Assembly: GCF_000235425.2 (NCBI RefSeq)
Contig: NZ_KI912266.1
Span: 6,022,907-6,086,906 of the forward strand
Direction: 5' to 3'
Source: Pseudofrankia saprophytica
GTDB taxonomy: Bacteria; Actinomycetota; Actinomycetes; Frankiales; Frankiaceae
Length of the DNA: 64,000 nucleotides
Positions 8,593 through 17,200 of this stretch are shown piece by piece; within the stretch, counting starts at the first letter, position 1; every line of letters begins with the position of its first letter. Below the pieces are notes generated by a model. It did not search any database, was not told where the DNA came from, and saw only the letters and a list, made by a program, of their open reading frames with translations. Position numbers and translations under genes: made by a program.

Positions 8593-9409
8593 TCAGTGCT
8601 CTTTGCGGCCCCAGGCGGAGATGACCGGGAAGGCCGCGAGGTCAAGCCGGCCGCGTCGAGGTCCGCCAGGTGCTGGTCGATGTCTTCTTCCGTGGCCAAC
8701 CCCGCGGCGGTCAGGTGGCTACGCGCCCGTTCGATCAAGGTGCGCTGGAGCCGGGCCGGGGCGGGGCCGGCGAGAGAGAAGCAGGCTTGGGCTTGGGCTT
8801 CGACGTCGGTGAGGCCGACGCCGCGGAGCCGGTGAGGAAGCGTGCGCGCATAGCCGAGGTCGGTGCGGCGGGCCTGGAGTGTCCAGCAGGCGTTGCGGAG
8901 CCGGTTCGCGCGGGCTTGGGCGGGGCTATCGCGTCGGGGCAGGCGAGAGGCTGGAGTGGGGGTCGGCGGACTCGATCAGTGGCCAGCCTCCTGGCCGCAG
9001 GGTCTGAGCCATTGTGCGCAGGGCCGGGTCGCGGCTGGGGGCGTGTTCCAGCACCAGGCGGGCATGCGCGAGGTCGAAGGCGCCCGGCGGGGCGGGGTCG
9101 GCTCCGATGTCGTGTAGGGCGACCTCGAAGGACAGGTCGCCGGCCTCCCGCAGAAAGGTCACGTCGACGACGGTGGCCAGCACACAGCCGGCTAGCCCGA
9201 CGCGTCGGGCTAGCCATGCCGGCACGGTCGCCGCTCCCGCGCCGATCTCCCAGCAGCGACGCCCGGCAGCGACGCCCGGCAGCGACGCCGAGCCTGTCCA
9301 GGTGGCGGAAGGTGTTCGCGTCGAGCAGGGCGGCGAGCGTCTCGTAGTGCTCGCGCAGAAGCCTGTTGGCCGCCGGTCGCGGGGCGGCGCCGGCCACGTG
9401 ATCGGTCAC
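8593..9409 (-). pseudogene. SAM-dependent methyltransferase, multiply frameshifted
   Basis: A class I methyltransferase in pieces. GTG 9409 begins 'VTDHVAGAAPRPAANRLLRE ... ALLDANTFRHLDRLG'. After a short tandem duplication of GCGACGCCCGGCA near 9255-9290 the frame shifts. The SAM-binding core continues as 'CVLATVVDVTFLREAGDLSF ... GAFDLAHARLVLEHAPSRDP ... LRPGGWPLIESADP'. It shifts again near 8935 to a C-terminal part ('QARANRLRNACWTLQARRTD ... QRTLIERARSHLTAAGLATE ... DIDQHLADLDAAGL') and again near 8646 before 'FPVISAWGRKEH' and a stop at 8593. At least three lesions make it inactive. It was coupled (GTGA) to the small HTH gene upstream. Confidence 0.8.
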
Positions 9410-9597
9410 GGCGTGGCCTTTCCATCGCCGAAGTTTCTGCGCAGCGTCTCGCCGTTCGGGCTTCCCCCGAGGGCGGCTGAGATCTTGTCCCAGGACCAGC
9501 CCTGGGCGCGGGCCTCACGGACCGCCAGCGCCATCGCCGTCTGGGCGACACGGCGCGCGTCGACGGCGTTCTTCATCAGCTCCCCAGTCGTTACCAC
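9406..9597 (-). CDS. Small putative helix-turn-helix protein
   Basis: 63-aa protein, 'VVTTGELMKNAVDARRVAQT ... ARAQGWSWDKISAALGGSPN ... TLRRNFGDGKATP'. The 'WSWDKISAALGGSPNGETLR' segment looks like a helix-turn-helix. GTG 9597 is a likely start; ATG at codon 8 is an alternative. Its stop overlaps the start of the broken methyltransferase (GTGA), so the pair was an operon. Immediately upstream (9604-9624) TGTGGCAC occurs twice at a 12-base spacing, a candidate regulatory site. No family assigned. Confidence 0.6.
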   Translation of the reverse strand: MVTTGELMKNAVDARRVAQTAMALAVREARAQGWSWDKISAALGGSPNGETLRRNFGDGKATP

Positions 9598-9605
9598 GCC
9601 AACAA

Positions 9606-10435
9606 GTGTGGCACATAATGTGGCACCAAACGAGGGATCGCGGATTCGTTGACCGCATACCTCCCATTCCGGAGAAGCACACGCCTCCGCAGCCCGCGCC
9701 TCATCGCCACCGGCAGGTCGCCGAGTCGTTCGGCCAGGGCGCCGCACGCTACGACCGCGTCCGGCCGCCCTATCCCGCCGATCTGGTGAACGCGATCCTT
9801 GCCGCCAGCCCCGGCCGCGATGTCCTCGATGTCGACTGCGGAACCGGCATCGAAGCCCGACAGTTCCAGGCGGCTGGATGCCGGGTACTCGGCGTCGAGC
9901 CCGACGCACGAATGGCCGCGTTCGCGCGGCGCGCTGGGATCGAGGTCGAGGAGGCGACGTTCGAGGTGTGGGATCCGGCCGGCCGGAACTTCGACGCGGT
10001 CATCGCCGGCACGGCCTGGCACTGGGTCGACCCGGTCGCCGGAGCGGCCAAGGCCGCACAGGTGCTACGGCCCCGCGGCCTACTCGCGCCCTTCATCACG
10101 TGTTCCAGTACCAACCCGCGGTGCTGGACGCCCTTGCCACCGCCTACCAGCAGGCCGCACCGGACACGCCGGTCAACCTCGAGTCCCTGAGGCATGCCCT
10201 CGACGCCTACCAGACGCTGTTCACCACGATCGCCGACGGGATCCGCCAGGCAGACAGGCTCAGCGAACCGAAACAGCGACAGTTCGCGCGGGAACGCACC
10301 TACACCCGCGACGAATGGTTCGACCAACTGCCCACACACGGCCGCCTCAACCTGCTTCCACCCTGCGACTGGGACGCGATCCGCCGCACCGGGCGTGGTG
10401 ACGGCCGGACTCAGCCTGCTAGAGGGTCGCGATGA
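9606..10435 (+). pseudogene. SAM-dependent methyltransferase (Methyltransf_11-like), frameshifted
   Basis: Starts as 'QVAESFGQGAARYDRVRPPY' and 'DVLDVDCGTGIEARQFQAAG' (motif I with Asp replacing the usual first Gly), then 'VEPDARMAAFARRAGIEVEE' and 'FDAVIAGTAWHWVDPVAGAA'. At about 10095 a one-base shift moves the continuation ('HHVFQYQPAVLDALATAYQQ', 'EPKQRQFARERTYTRDEWFD', 'QLPTHGRLNLLPP') into another frame, and the C-terminal 30-40 residues are lost after 10390. Divergent from the other broken methyltransferase operon. Probably dead; a ~190-aa truncated product could still be made. Confidence 0.75.
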
Positions 10436-10492
10436 CGCTGGTGACGCGATAACGCGATGACGCTGGTGAAACGAACGACGGCCCACCGGCGG

Positions 10493-12685
10493 TCAGGCCT
10501 TGGCGTCCGACCAGCGGTCAACGACCGCGATGTCGACGACGAAGCGGACCGGGCTGCCGGCGGCCCAGTAGGCGGCGGTGGCGGCGAGCGCGTGCCGGGT
10601 CGCGGCGACGGCCTGGTCCGCGTGCTGCGCGGGGACGTGCAGGAGCAGCTCGTCGTGCAGGCAGAGCACGATCTCGCCGCCGAGCGGCCCGAGGGCCTGA
10701 CGGACCGTCACCGCCCAGGCCTTGAACAGCTCGGCGGCGGCGCCCTGGACGACGGCGTTGCGCGCGAACCGGCCCCACGCCGCGCTCGCCCGGCCCAGGT
10801 CCAGGTCCGTGTCCAGGTCCGCGTTCGTGGCCCCCGCTCCAGCTCGGGCTCCCGCCCCGGCCCCGGCCCCGGCCCCGGCCCCGGCTCCGGCTCCGGCTCC
10901 GGCCATGTTCGTCGCCCCGGTCGTGGCGGCCGCGAGGGCGCGCAGCGGAATCCGACGGCCGCCGAACGTCCGCAGCGCAGCCTCGGCCTCCCCATCCGGT
11001 CGGGTCGGGGCCGGCCGGTTCTGGCCCACAACGGCGACGGACGACGGGCGCTGGAGCGCGGCGCCGGGCGGCGGCGATGTCGGCTCGAGCGGGCGGCCGA
11101 GGGCGGCGGCGCGGCCGGCGGCGTCAGCCGCGTCCAGATAGGCCAGCGCCACCGGGTAGGTCTCGCGCATCTGGCGTAGTGCCTGGCCGGCGGCGCCCGT
11201 CGTCTGGCCGTACATCGCGGCGAGGACCGCGACCTTCGCCGTCGGGCGGTCGACCCCGAGCCGGGCCGCGACCGGGGCGTACAGATCGTCCTGCGCGGTC
11301 GCTTTCGCGAGCTCCGGGTCGCCGGAGACGACGGCCAGCACCCGCGGCTCGATCTGGCCGAGGTCGGCGCGCACGAACCTGTACCCAGGCTCCGCGACCA
11401 CCAGGACCCGCAGGTCGGCGGGCAGGTTGTGCAGCCCGGCCGCGGCGGTCATCCGCCCGGCGGCGCCGTCGCTGCCATGCCACTCGCCGCGCAGCCGGCC
11501 GTCGGCGCCGACGTGGGTGTCCAGCCAGCGGAAACCGTAGGTCGTCGCGATCCGCTCGGCCTTGCGCCAGGTCAGCAGCTCGTCGACCACCGGGTGTGTC
11601 CCGCGCAGCGGCGTCAGCCGCCCCGCCCTGGTATCGGGCACATCGATCCCCAGCGCGGCCAGGCCCGCCCGGATCGACGCCGGGTTGCGCAGGTCGACCG
11701 ACGAGCCGAGATGCCGCAGCACCGGGGCGTCCCGCTCCCGCCGCGCCGCCGCCTCCCCGACGGCGTCGCGGGACCGCGGCCCGACGATCTCGCCGATCGT
11801 CACCTCGGCCGTCGCCCGGTCGACGGGCAGCCCGACGCGCCACAGCTCGTGGGCGAGCAGCTCGGCGGCCGACTCGGCCCGCGCCGTCAGCACCGCGAGC
11901 GGGAGCCGGCCCGGCCGCGTCCGTGGGTCGGGCAATGCCCGCAACGCCTCCTCCTGCGCGGCCATCACGACCAGCGCGAGCCGAGCGAACCGCCCCGCCC
12001 TGGCCAGCCGCTCACCCAACCCGCCCGCGGCGGTGCCGCGCAGCGTCTCCTCGACCCAGCCCGTCCGCAGCTGCCCGTCCGGCCCGACCGGGTCGTCCGC
12101 CTCCGGGTCGTCGGCGTCCTCGTCGTCGACGATCGCGAGCAGGTCGAGCTGCCCGTCCCGCCGCGGCCGGTGCGGCGCGGGCGGGACCGGCAGGCCGCGC
12201 ACAGCCGCCCACACCGCCCCCGGATCGTCCCGGTGCCCGCCGCGCAGCACCCGGTGCACCGCCGCCAGGTCCCAGCACAGCGCCGGCCCGCCACCGCCGA
12301 CCCGCACCGCGCCACCGACGCCGGCCGTCAAGGTCAGCGGCGACCCCGAGCCTCGCGTCGACCACCACACCCAGCGGGGCCCGACCGCGGCCTCCACCTC
12401 CGCCAGCAGCCCACCGGCCTCGGCCGCCTCGGCCCATCCCCCGCCGTCCCACGCCAGCGCCGTCCCGACCCCGGCGACCGTGACCACGGCCACCGCGTCC
12501 CCACGCCCTACCCCGGCCGCGCGCAGCACCTCGACCGCGCGGACGGCGTCACCACCCGATGCCGCCGCACCGGGGAGACGCGCTACCGAGGCCACACCCG
12601 CATGCTGCCGCACGCCACCGACAAACCGGCGCCGCACCTGCGCCGTCGGCGTCCGCCCGACGGCACGTGACCGATTGATCACCAT
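10493..12685 (-). CDS. Bifunctional 3'-5' exonuclease/DNA polymerase, PolA-type
   Basis: 730-aa family-A polymerase of the shorter actinobacterial type lacking the 5' nuclease domain. The N-terminal 300 residues are a diverged exonuclease-like region. The polymerase domain shows 'TWRKAERIATTYGFRW', 'HNLPADLRVLVVAEPGYRFV', motif A 'RADLGQIEPRVLAVVSGD' (catalytic Asp), motif B 'RPTAKVAVLAAMYGQTTG' (Lys and Tyr kept) and motif C 'VLCLHDELLLHVP' (HDE). A run of Ala-Gly dipeptides with 'AGAGAG' character (about 10840-10905) is inserted before 'ASAAWGRFARNAVVQG'. Its DNA is a CCGGCCC/GGCTCC hexamer repeat prone to length change. Stand-alone gene; role probably in repair synthesis, by family analogy. 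Confidence 0.88.
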   Translation of the reverse strand: MVINRSRAVGRTPTAQVRRRFVGGVRQHAGVASVARLPGAAASGGDAVRAVEVLRAAGVGRGDAVAVVTVAGVGTALAWDGGGWAEAAEAGGLLAEVEAAVGPRWVWWSTRGSGSPLTLTAGVGGAVRVGGGGPALCWDLAAVHRVLRGGHRDDPGAVWAAVRGLPVPPAPHRPRRDGQLDLLAIVDDEDADDPEADDPVGPDGQLRTGWVEETLRGTAAGGLGERLARAGRFARLALVVMAAQEEALRALPDPRTRPGRLPLAVLTARAESAAELLAHELWRVGLPVDRATAEVTIGEIVGPRSRDAVGEAAARRERDAPVLRHLGSSVDLRNPASIRAGLAALGIDVPDTRAGRLTPLRGTHPVVDELLTWRKAERIATTYGFRWLDTHVGADGRLRGEWHGSDGAAGRMTAAAGLHNLPADLRVLVVAEPGYRFVRADLGQIEPRVLAVVSGDPELAKATAQDDLYAPVAARLGVDRPTAKVAVLAAMYGQTTGAAGQALRQMRETYPVALAYLDAADAAGRAAALGRPLEPTSPPPGAALQRPSSVAVVGQNRPAPTRPDGEAEAALRTFGGRRIPLRALAAATTGATNMAGAGAGAGAGAGAGAGAGARAGAGATNADLDTDLDLGRASAAWGRFARNAVVQGAAAELFKAWAVTVRQALGPLGGEIVLCLHDELLLHVPAQHADQAVAATRHALAATAAYWAAGSPVRFVVDIAVVDRWSDAKA

Positions 12686-12788
12686 CTCCGTGTCGCCGCG
12701 GTCGCGAACTCGGCCGAATCACGCCCGCGACGACACACCCGCGACGATCATGAGTGGAGGCGGGTGACCGCGGGTGCGGCGAGAGGTG

Positions 12789-13670
12789 TCAGCCGAGGTC
12801 GGCGAGGCGGCGAGCGGCGCCGGCGCCCTCGTGCTCGATCCAGGCGGCTGGCTCGGGGCCTGGCGGGGTGACGATCACGGTGTCGATGCCGAGCTTCGCG
12901 TAGTCGACCATGCCGTGAGCGAAGGCGTCGAGGTCACCCTCGCGCGGCGGCCCCCCGACGTGGATGATCGTCTTGCGGATCTCGGCATGGTCGCGACCGG
13001 CCTCGTCGCAGTGCCGGCGCAGCACGTCCAGCTTGTGCGCGATCTCCTCGACGGACGCAGCCGCCAGGTTGCAGGCGTCGGCGTACCGCGCCACGAGCCG
13101 CAGCGTCTTGCGCTCGCCACCCCCGCCGATCATGATCTCCGGATGGGGCGTGCGGACCGGACCGGGTACGCACCATGTCTCGGCGAGCTGGTAGTGCCTG
13201 CCCTCGAACGGCCCGTTGTCATCCGGGTCCCACATCTGCAGGCAGATCCGTAGCGCCTCCTCCAGGCGTTCGAACCGCTCGGCCGTCGGCGGGAACGGAA
13301 CCCCGAGCCCCAGATGCTCGCGCTCGTACCAGGCCGCGCCGATCCCGAGCGTCGCCCGGCCGCCGGACAGGTTGTCGAGCGTCGTGGCGATCTTGGCCAT
13401 CAGCCCCGGGTGACGGTAGGTGACCCCGCCGACGAGGGCCCCGATCTGGACCGTGGACGTGTGCGCGGCGAGGAAGCCCAGCGTCGTGTAGCACTCGAGC
13501 ATCGCGTGCTCGGGCCCACCAAGCGGCTCCATCTGGAAGTAGTGATCCATCACCGACAGCCAGCCCACCCCGGCCGCCTCGGCGGCCGCGCCGACGTCGG
13601 CGAGCCGCGGTCCCAGCCCCGCCGGCCCGTCCGGATGATCGAACCCGACGATATGGATCCCCAACCGCAT
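12789..13670 (-). CDS. LLM-class F420-dependent oxidoreductase
   Basis: 293-aa luciferase-like monooxygenase fold: 'MRLGIHIVGFDHPDGPAGLG', 'GWLSVMDHYFQMEPLG', 'HTSTVQIGALVGGVTYRHPG' (bulge and cofactor-site residues), 'TLDNLSGGRATLGIGAAWYE' and 'PHPEIMIGGGGERKTLRLVA' are hallmark motifs of the TIGR03560-type F420 group. Start ATG 13670 has GGAGG seven bases upstream; an in-frame extension to 13835 has no support. Transfers hydride between F420H2 and an unknown substrate. Monocistronic in this window. Confidence 0.88.
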   Translation of the reverse strand: MRLGIHIVGFDHPDGPAGLGPRLADVGAAAEAAGVGWLSVMDHYFQMEPLGGPEHAMLECYTTLGFLAAHTSTVQIGALVGGVTYRHPGLMAKIATTLDNLSGGRATLGIGAAWYEREHLGLGVPFPPTAERFERLEEALRICLQMWDPDDNGPFEGRHYQLAETWCVPGPVRTPHPEIMIGGGGERKTLRLVARYADACNLAAASVEEIAHKLDVLRRHCDEAGRDHAEIRKTIIHVGGPPREGDLDAFAHGMVDYAKLGIDTVIVTPPGPEPAAWIEHEGAGAARRLADLG

Positions 13671-14207
13671 GTCAGCCTCCCGCCCGGAGCATAGGCACGC
13701 CCTCCCCCACCCACACCAGGGCCGAGAGCCGAGCAGCCAGGGCTCCGACGTGGGTCCGACCGAGCTGGGACTCGGCCGCCGGCGTCCCCTGGAGGGACCT
13801 CGGACATCGACTACAGAAGGTGCTCGGACGCACACGGCTGAACCGGCCGCAGGCAGCCGATCGCGGCCAGGGCGGGGTCATTCCACCCGAGGCCGGCACG
13901 CCCAGGCGGGGTGGCCGTCCACCACGACCCCTGGGCGAACGCGGATCGTGGCAGACCGCCGCGCCCATAGCCCCACCCAACCAACACACATCGATAGCAC
14001 TGCCGCGAAGCGTGTCAGCTCAGGCTGTCCATGTGCTTGACCATCTGCCACGATCCGTCAGCGGTGGTGGGCCTGTCATCGACCGCGGTGTTCACGGGTG
14101 CCCATATGCCGTGCCTCACGGTCAGCTCCCGGGGCATGACGGTGAAGGGGCGATGGAAAAGGTCACACCACCGACAAACCGGCGCCCCGAGCCCCACCCG
14201 GCGAAAC
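13671..14207. other. 537-bp gene-poor interval with one copy of a dispersed repeat
   Basis: Holds the promoter of the LLM oxidoreductase and the 3' flank of the giant STAND gene. A 40-codon minus-strand frame from ATG 14137 to 14015 exists but resembles nothing. Positions about 13948-14032 match a second locus near 49.7 kb (see repeat entries). Nothing else was recognised. Confidence 0.6.
13948..14032 (+). repeat. Dispersed ~85-bp repeat, copy 1
   Basis: The best-conserved part begins CCAACACACAT at 13981 and continues through GAAGCGTGT (14008-14016) to TCAG. The inverse complement of 49681-49729 matches it at roughly three of four positions, mostly transitions, and weaker similarity extends left to GTGGCAG at about 13948. 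In this copy the flanking inverted repeats present in copy 2 are largely decayed. Could be a small mobile or structured non-coding element, or the relic 3' end of a shared gene. Confidence 0.6.
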
Positions 14208-17200
14208 TCAGGCAAGCGGCGAGTCGTCCGGCAGGCGGCGGACGGCGGGCAGGTATCCATCCAGGTCGCCGGGCTCGAACCGGCGTTCCCGCACCGACCA
14301 CCAGAGCCGGCCGCCGGGGTCCCCCCGCAGCTTGTAGGACCCGTCCGGGCGTAGGACGGCCCAGCCGTCCGGCGGCAGGTGGACCAGCGTCGCGGCGGGG
14401 GTGAACGGCAGCTGCCAGAGCCGGATCGTGCCGTCGCTGCCGCCGCTGTACAGGCCGGTGCCGTCTGGTGTGAACGCGACCGACCAGACCCACTCGGCGT
14501 GGCCGGACAGGACCGCGGGCTCCCGGTCACCGTCGAGATCCCAGACCCGGACCGTCCCGTCCTGCCCACCGCTGGCCAGCCGGGTGCCGTCCGGCGAGAA
14601 GGCGAGGCAGGCGACCGCCGGTGGATGGACGAGCAGGCGGGCGCGTTCCTGGCCGGTTGTCACGTCCCACAGGCGGACCCTGCCGCCGTCGCCGCCGCTG
14701 GCGAACTGCGTTCCGTCCGGTGAGAAGGCGACGGCTCGCACCCAGTAGGCATAGCTGCGCAGCCGGGTCAGCTGACGTCCGGAGGCGACGTCCCACATCC
14801 GGACCCAGCCGTCGCTGCCGCCGGTCGCCAGCCGCCGGCCGTCCGGCGCGTAGGCGACCGCCAGCGCCCAGGGAGTGGTGAGGGCCGGGCCCACCTCCTC
14901 GCCGGTGGCGGTGTCCCAGCGGCGGACGGTCCCGTCGCGGCCCGCGGTCGCGAGGTGGGCACCGTCGGGCGAGAAGGCGACGGCGTGGATCGGCGCGCCG
15001 TGGCCCTCCAGGCGGACCTCGGGGGCGGCGGGCAGGCCCTCCTCGCCGGGCTGTCCGCCGGGCTGTCCGCCGAGCGGGCGCGGAACCTGGCGGATGGCGG
15101 CCACACCGTCGTCGCCGCCGTGAGCGAGGAACCGGCCATCGGGTGAGTAGGCGACCGAGCGCACCCACGGAGTGCCGTCCGCCATCCGCTCCAGCTGGCC
15201 TTCGACCCCGGTCGACCAGACCTGGACCGACACGCCGCCCGCGACAACCTGCGAGCCGTCGGGGTGACAGGCCAGCGAGAGGACGGCCCCGCCGCCAGCC
15301 GCGACCATCTTCCGCCGTTCACGCGAACGGACGGTCCACACCCGGACGGTGCCGTCGTCACCAGCCGAGGCCAGCAGCTCGGTGTCGGGCGAGAACGTCA
15401 CCGCCGACACCCGGCCGGCATGGCCGACGAGGCGGGCCCGCGGCGATCCGTCGGCGAGGTCCCAGACCAGCAGGCCCTGCGCGCCACCGGCGGCGAGGAG
15501 GGTGCCGTCGGGGCTGACACACAGGCCGCCCGCCGGACCCACCGAGCCGATCAGCGACGCCTCCGCCCGGCCGTCGAGAACGTTCACCAGGCCGACCCGG
15601 CCGTCCTCGTGTAGATACGCGAGCCGACCGTCGGGCGCGAAGGCCAGCGCCACCACAGCCGCTTCCGGTGTGGTGAGGCGGGCTCGCTCCAGGCCTGTGA
15701 CCGCCTCCCAGACCACCAGCTCTCCCGCCGCGCCCGCCGCCGCGAGCAGCGCCCCGCCGGGCTGGAAGCCGACGGCCGTCGCGCCGCCGCGGGGCGCGGC
15801 GAGGCGAACGATGACATCGCCGGTGCCGGCCGCCCACACCGTGACCACGTCCTGCCCACCGCCGGCCAGCAGGCTCGTGTCCGAGCTGAACGAGAAGATC
15901 CGCGCGGTCTGGTCGGCGCCGCTCATCGCCCGGCAGGCCCCGGTGGTCAGGTCGACGACCTGCGGCCTGCCGTCGACGTGTCCCGCCGCCCGCTGGCCGT
16001 CCGGCGCCAGCACCGCTCGCGGCGCCGGCGCGAGGCCGACCGTCGGCGGTCCCGCGGGTGTCGACGGCGCCACGGCCGCCGCCAGTGGCACGGCCGCCGC
16101 CAGTGGCACGGCAGCGATTGTCGGCACGGCGCTCGGCGTCGACGCGGCCCCGGTGCCGCGGTCCCAGGTCACGGTCGTGCCGTCGGCGGTGAGGGCGCGC
16201 AGCCGGCCACCGTCCGCGGTGAACGCGAGATCCAGCGCACCCGGCTGGGGGGCGACACCCACCGTGGCCGCGTCGCGGCCGACGACGGCGGCGGCGGCGA
16301 GCTCCGGGCTGCCGGCGACCCGCTCGTCGAGGTCGGTTCCGACGAGGGCCGCGCCGTCCCAGCGAGAACCCGTCACCACCGCGCCGACCAACGAACAGCC
16401 GACGAACGTGGCGCCGGTCAGGTCGGCGCCGCTGAGGTCGGCGCCGACGAGCCGTGAGTACTCGAACCGGGCACCGGCGAGCCGCGCACCGGCGAGACAG
16501 GCCCCCGTGAAATCGGAGCCGAGCGCCGTGAGGCCGGCCATGTCCGACCCGGTGAGGTCGGCGTTGCTGACGACGCAGTCGGCGAGCGTCGACCCGGTCA
16601 GCTCGACGCCGCGCAGCTCGCGGCGGGACAGGTCCAGGCCCTCGTGCCGGCCCCGGGCCAGCCCGGTGGCCGCCGGGACCGGCGCGCCGAGGTGGCGCGC
16701 CACCGCCAACGCGTTCGTCCGCTCGGGTCCCGACGTCCCGGGCGCGTCCAGCACGGACCGCGCCCAGGCCAGCGCCGCGTCGCCACCGGCCTCGGCGGCG
16801 AGGAACTCGACCATCAGGGGGGACATCTCGCGCAGGGCCAGCAGGCGGGGCCGGCCGCCGCCGGCCAGCTCGGTCGCCAGCTCGGCGGCGACCAGGTAGT
16901 CGGCCACCGAGTCGTGCACGAACCCGAAACGTCCGTCCTCTCCGCGGGTCAGCAGCGTCCCCGAGCCGACGAGGTGGGCGGCATGGTCGGGTTCCAGCAC
17001 CGCGTCGGACAGCGCGGCCAGGGTCTCGGCGGCGGTGCCGGTGAGCTCGGAGAGGCTGACGGTGCCAACGCCGTCCCGCCACATCCGCACGGCGAGCACC
17101 GTCACCATCCGCCGACGTTGGACGGCGCCGAGCGTCTCGGCCGCGCCGGGTGGCCGAGCGCGGGCCACCTCGACGTCGATCCAGGCCGACACCAGCTCCC

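Noticed and set aside
8017..8812. Open frames on both strands next to tRNA-Leu
   Set aside because: Hydrophobic plus-strand stretch is suggestive but lacks a start and homology cues; the minus-strand frame overlaps the tRNA.
10708..12483. Long Arg/Pro/Ala-rich open frames opposite the PolA-type gene
   Set aside because: Composition is that of antisense GC-rich sequence; no starts with ribosome sites and no family motifs.
14015..14137. 40-codon minus-strand ORF downstream of the giant STAND gene
   Set aside because: No ribosome site or resemblance; length is easily due to chance.
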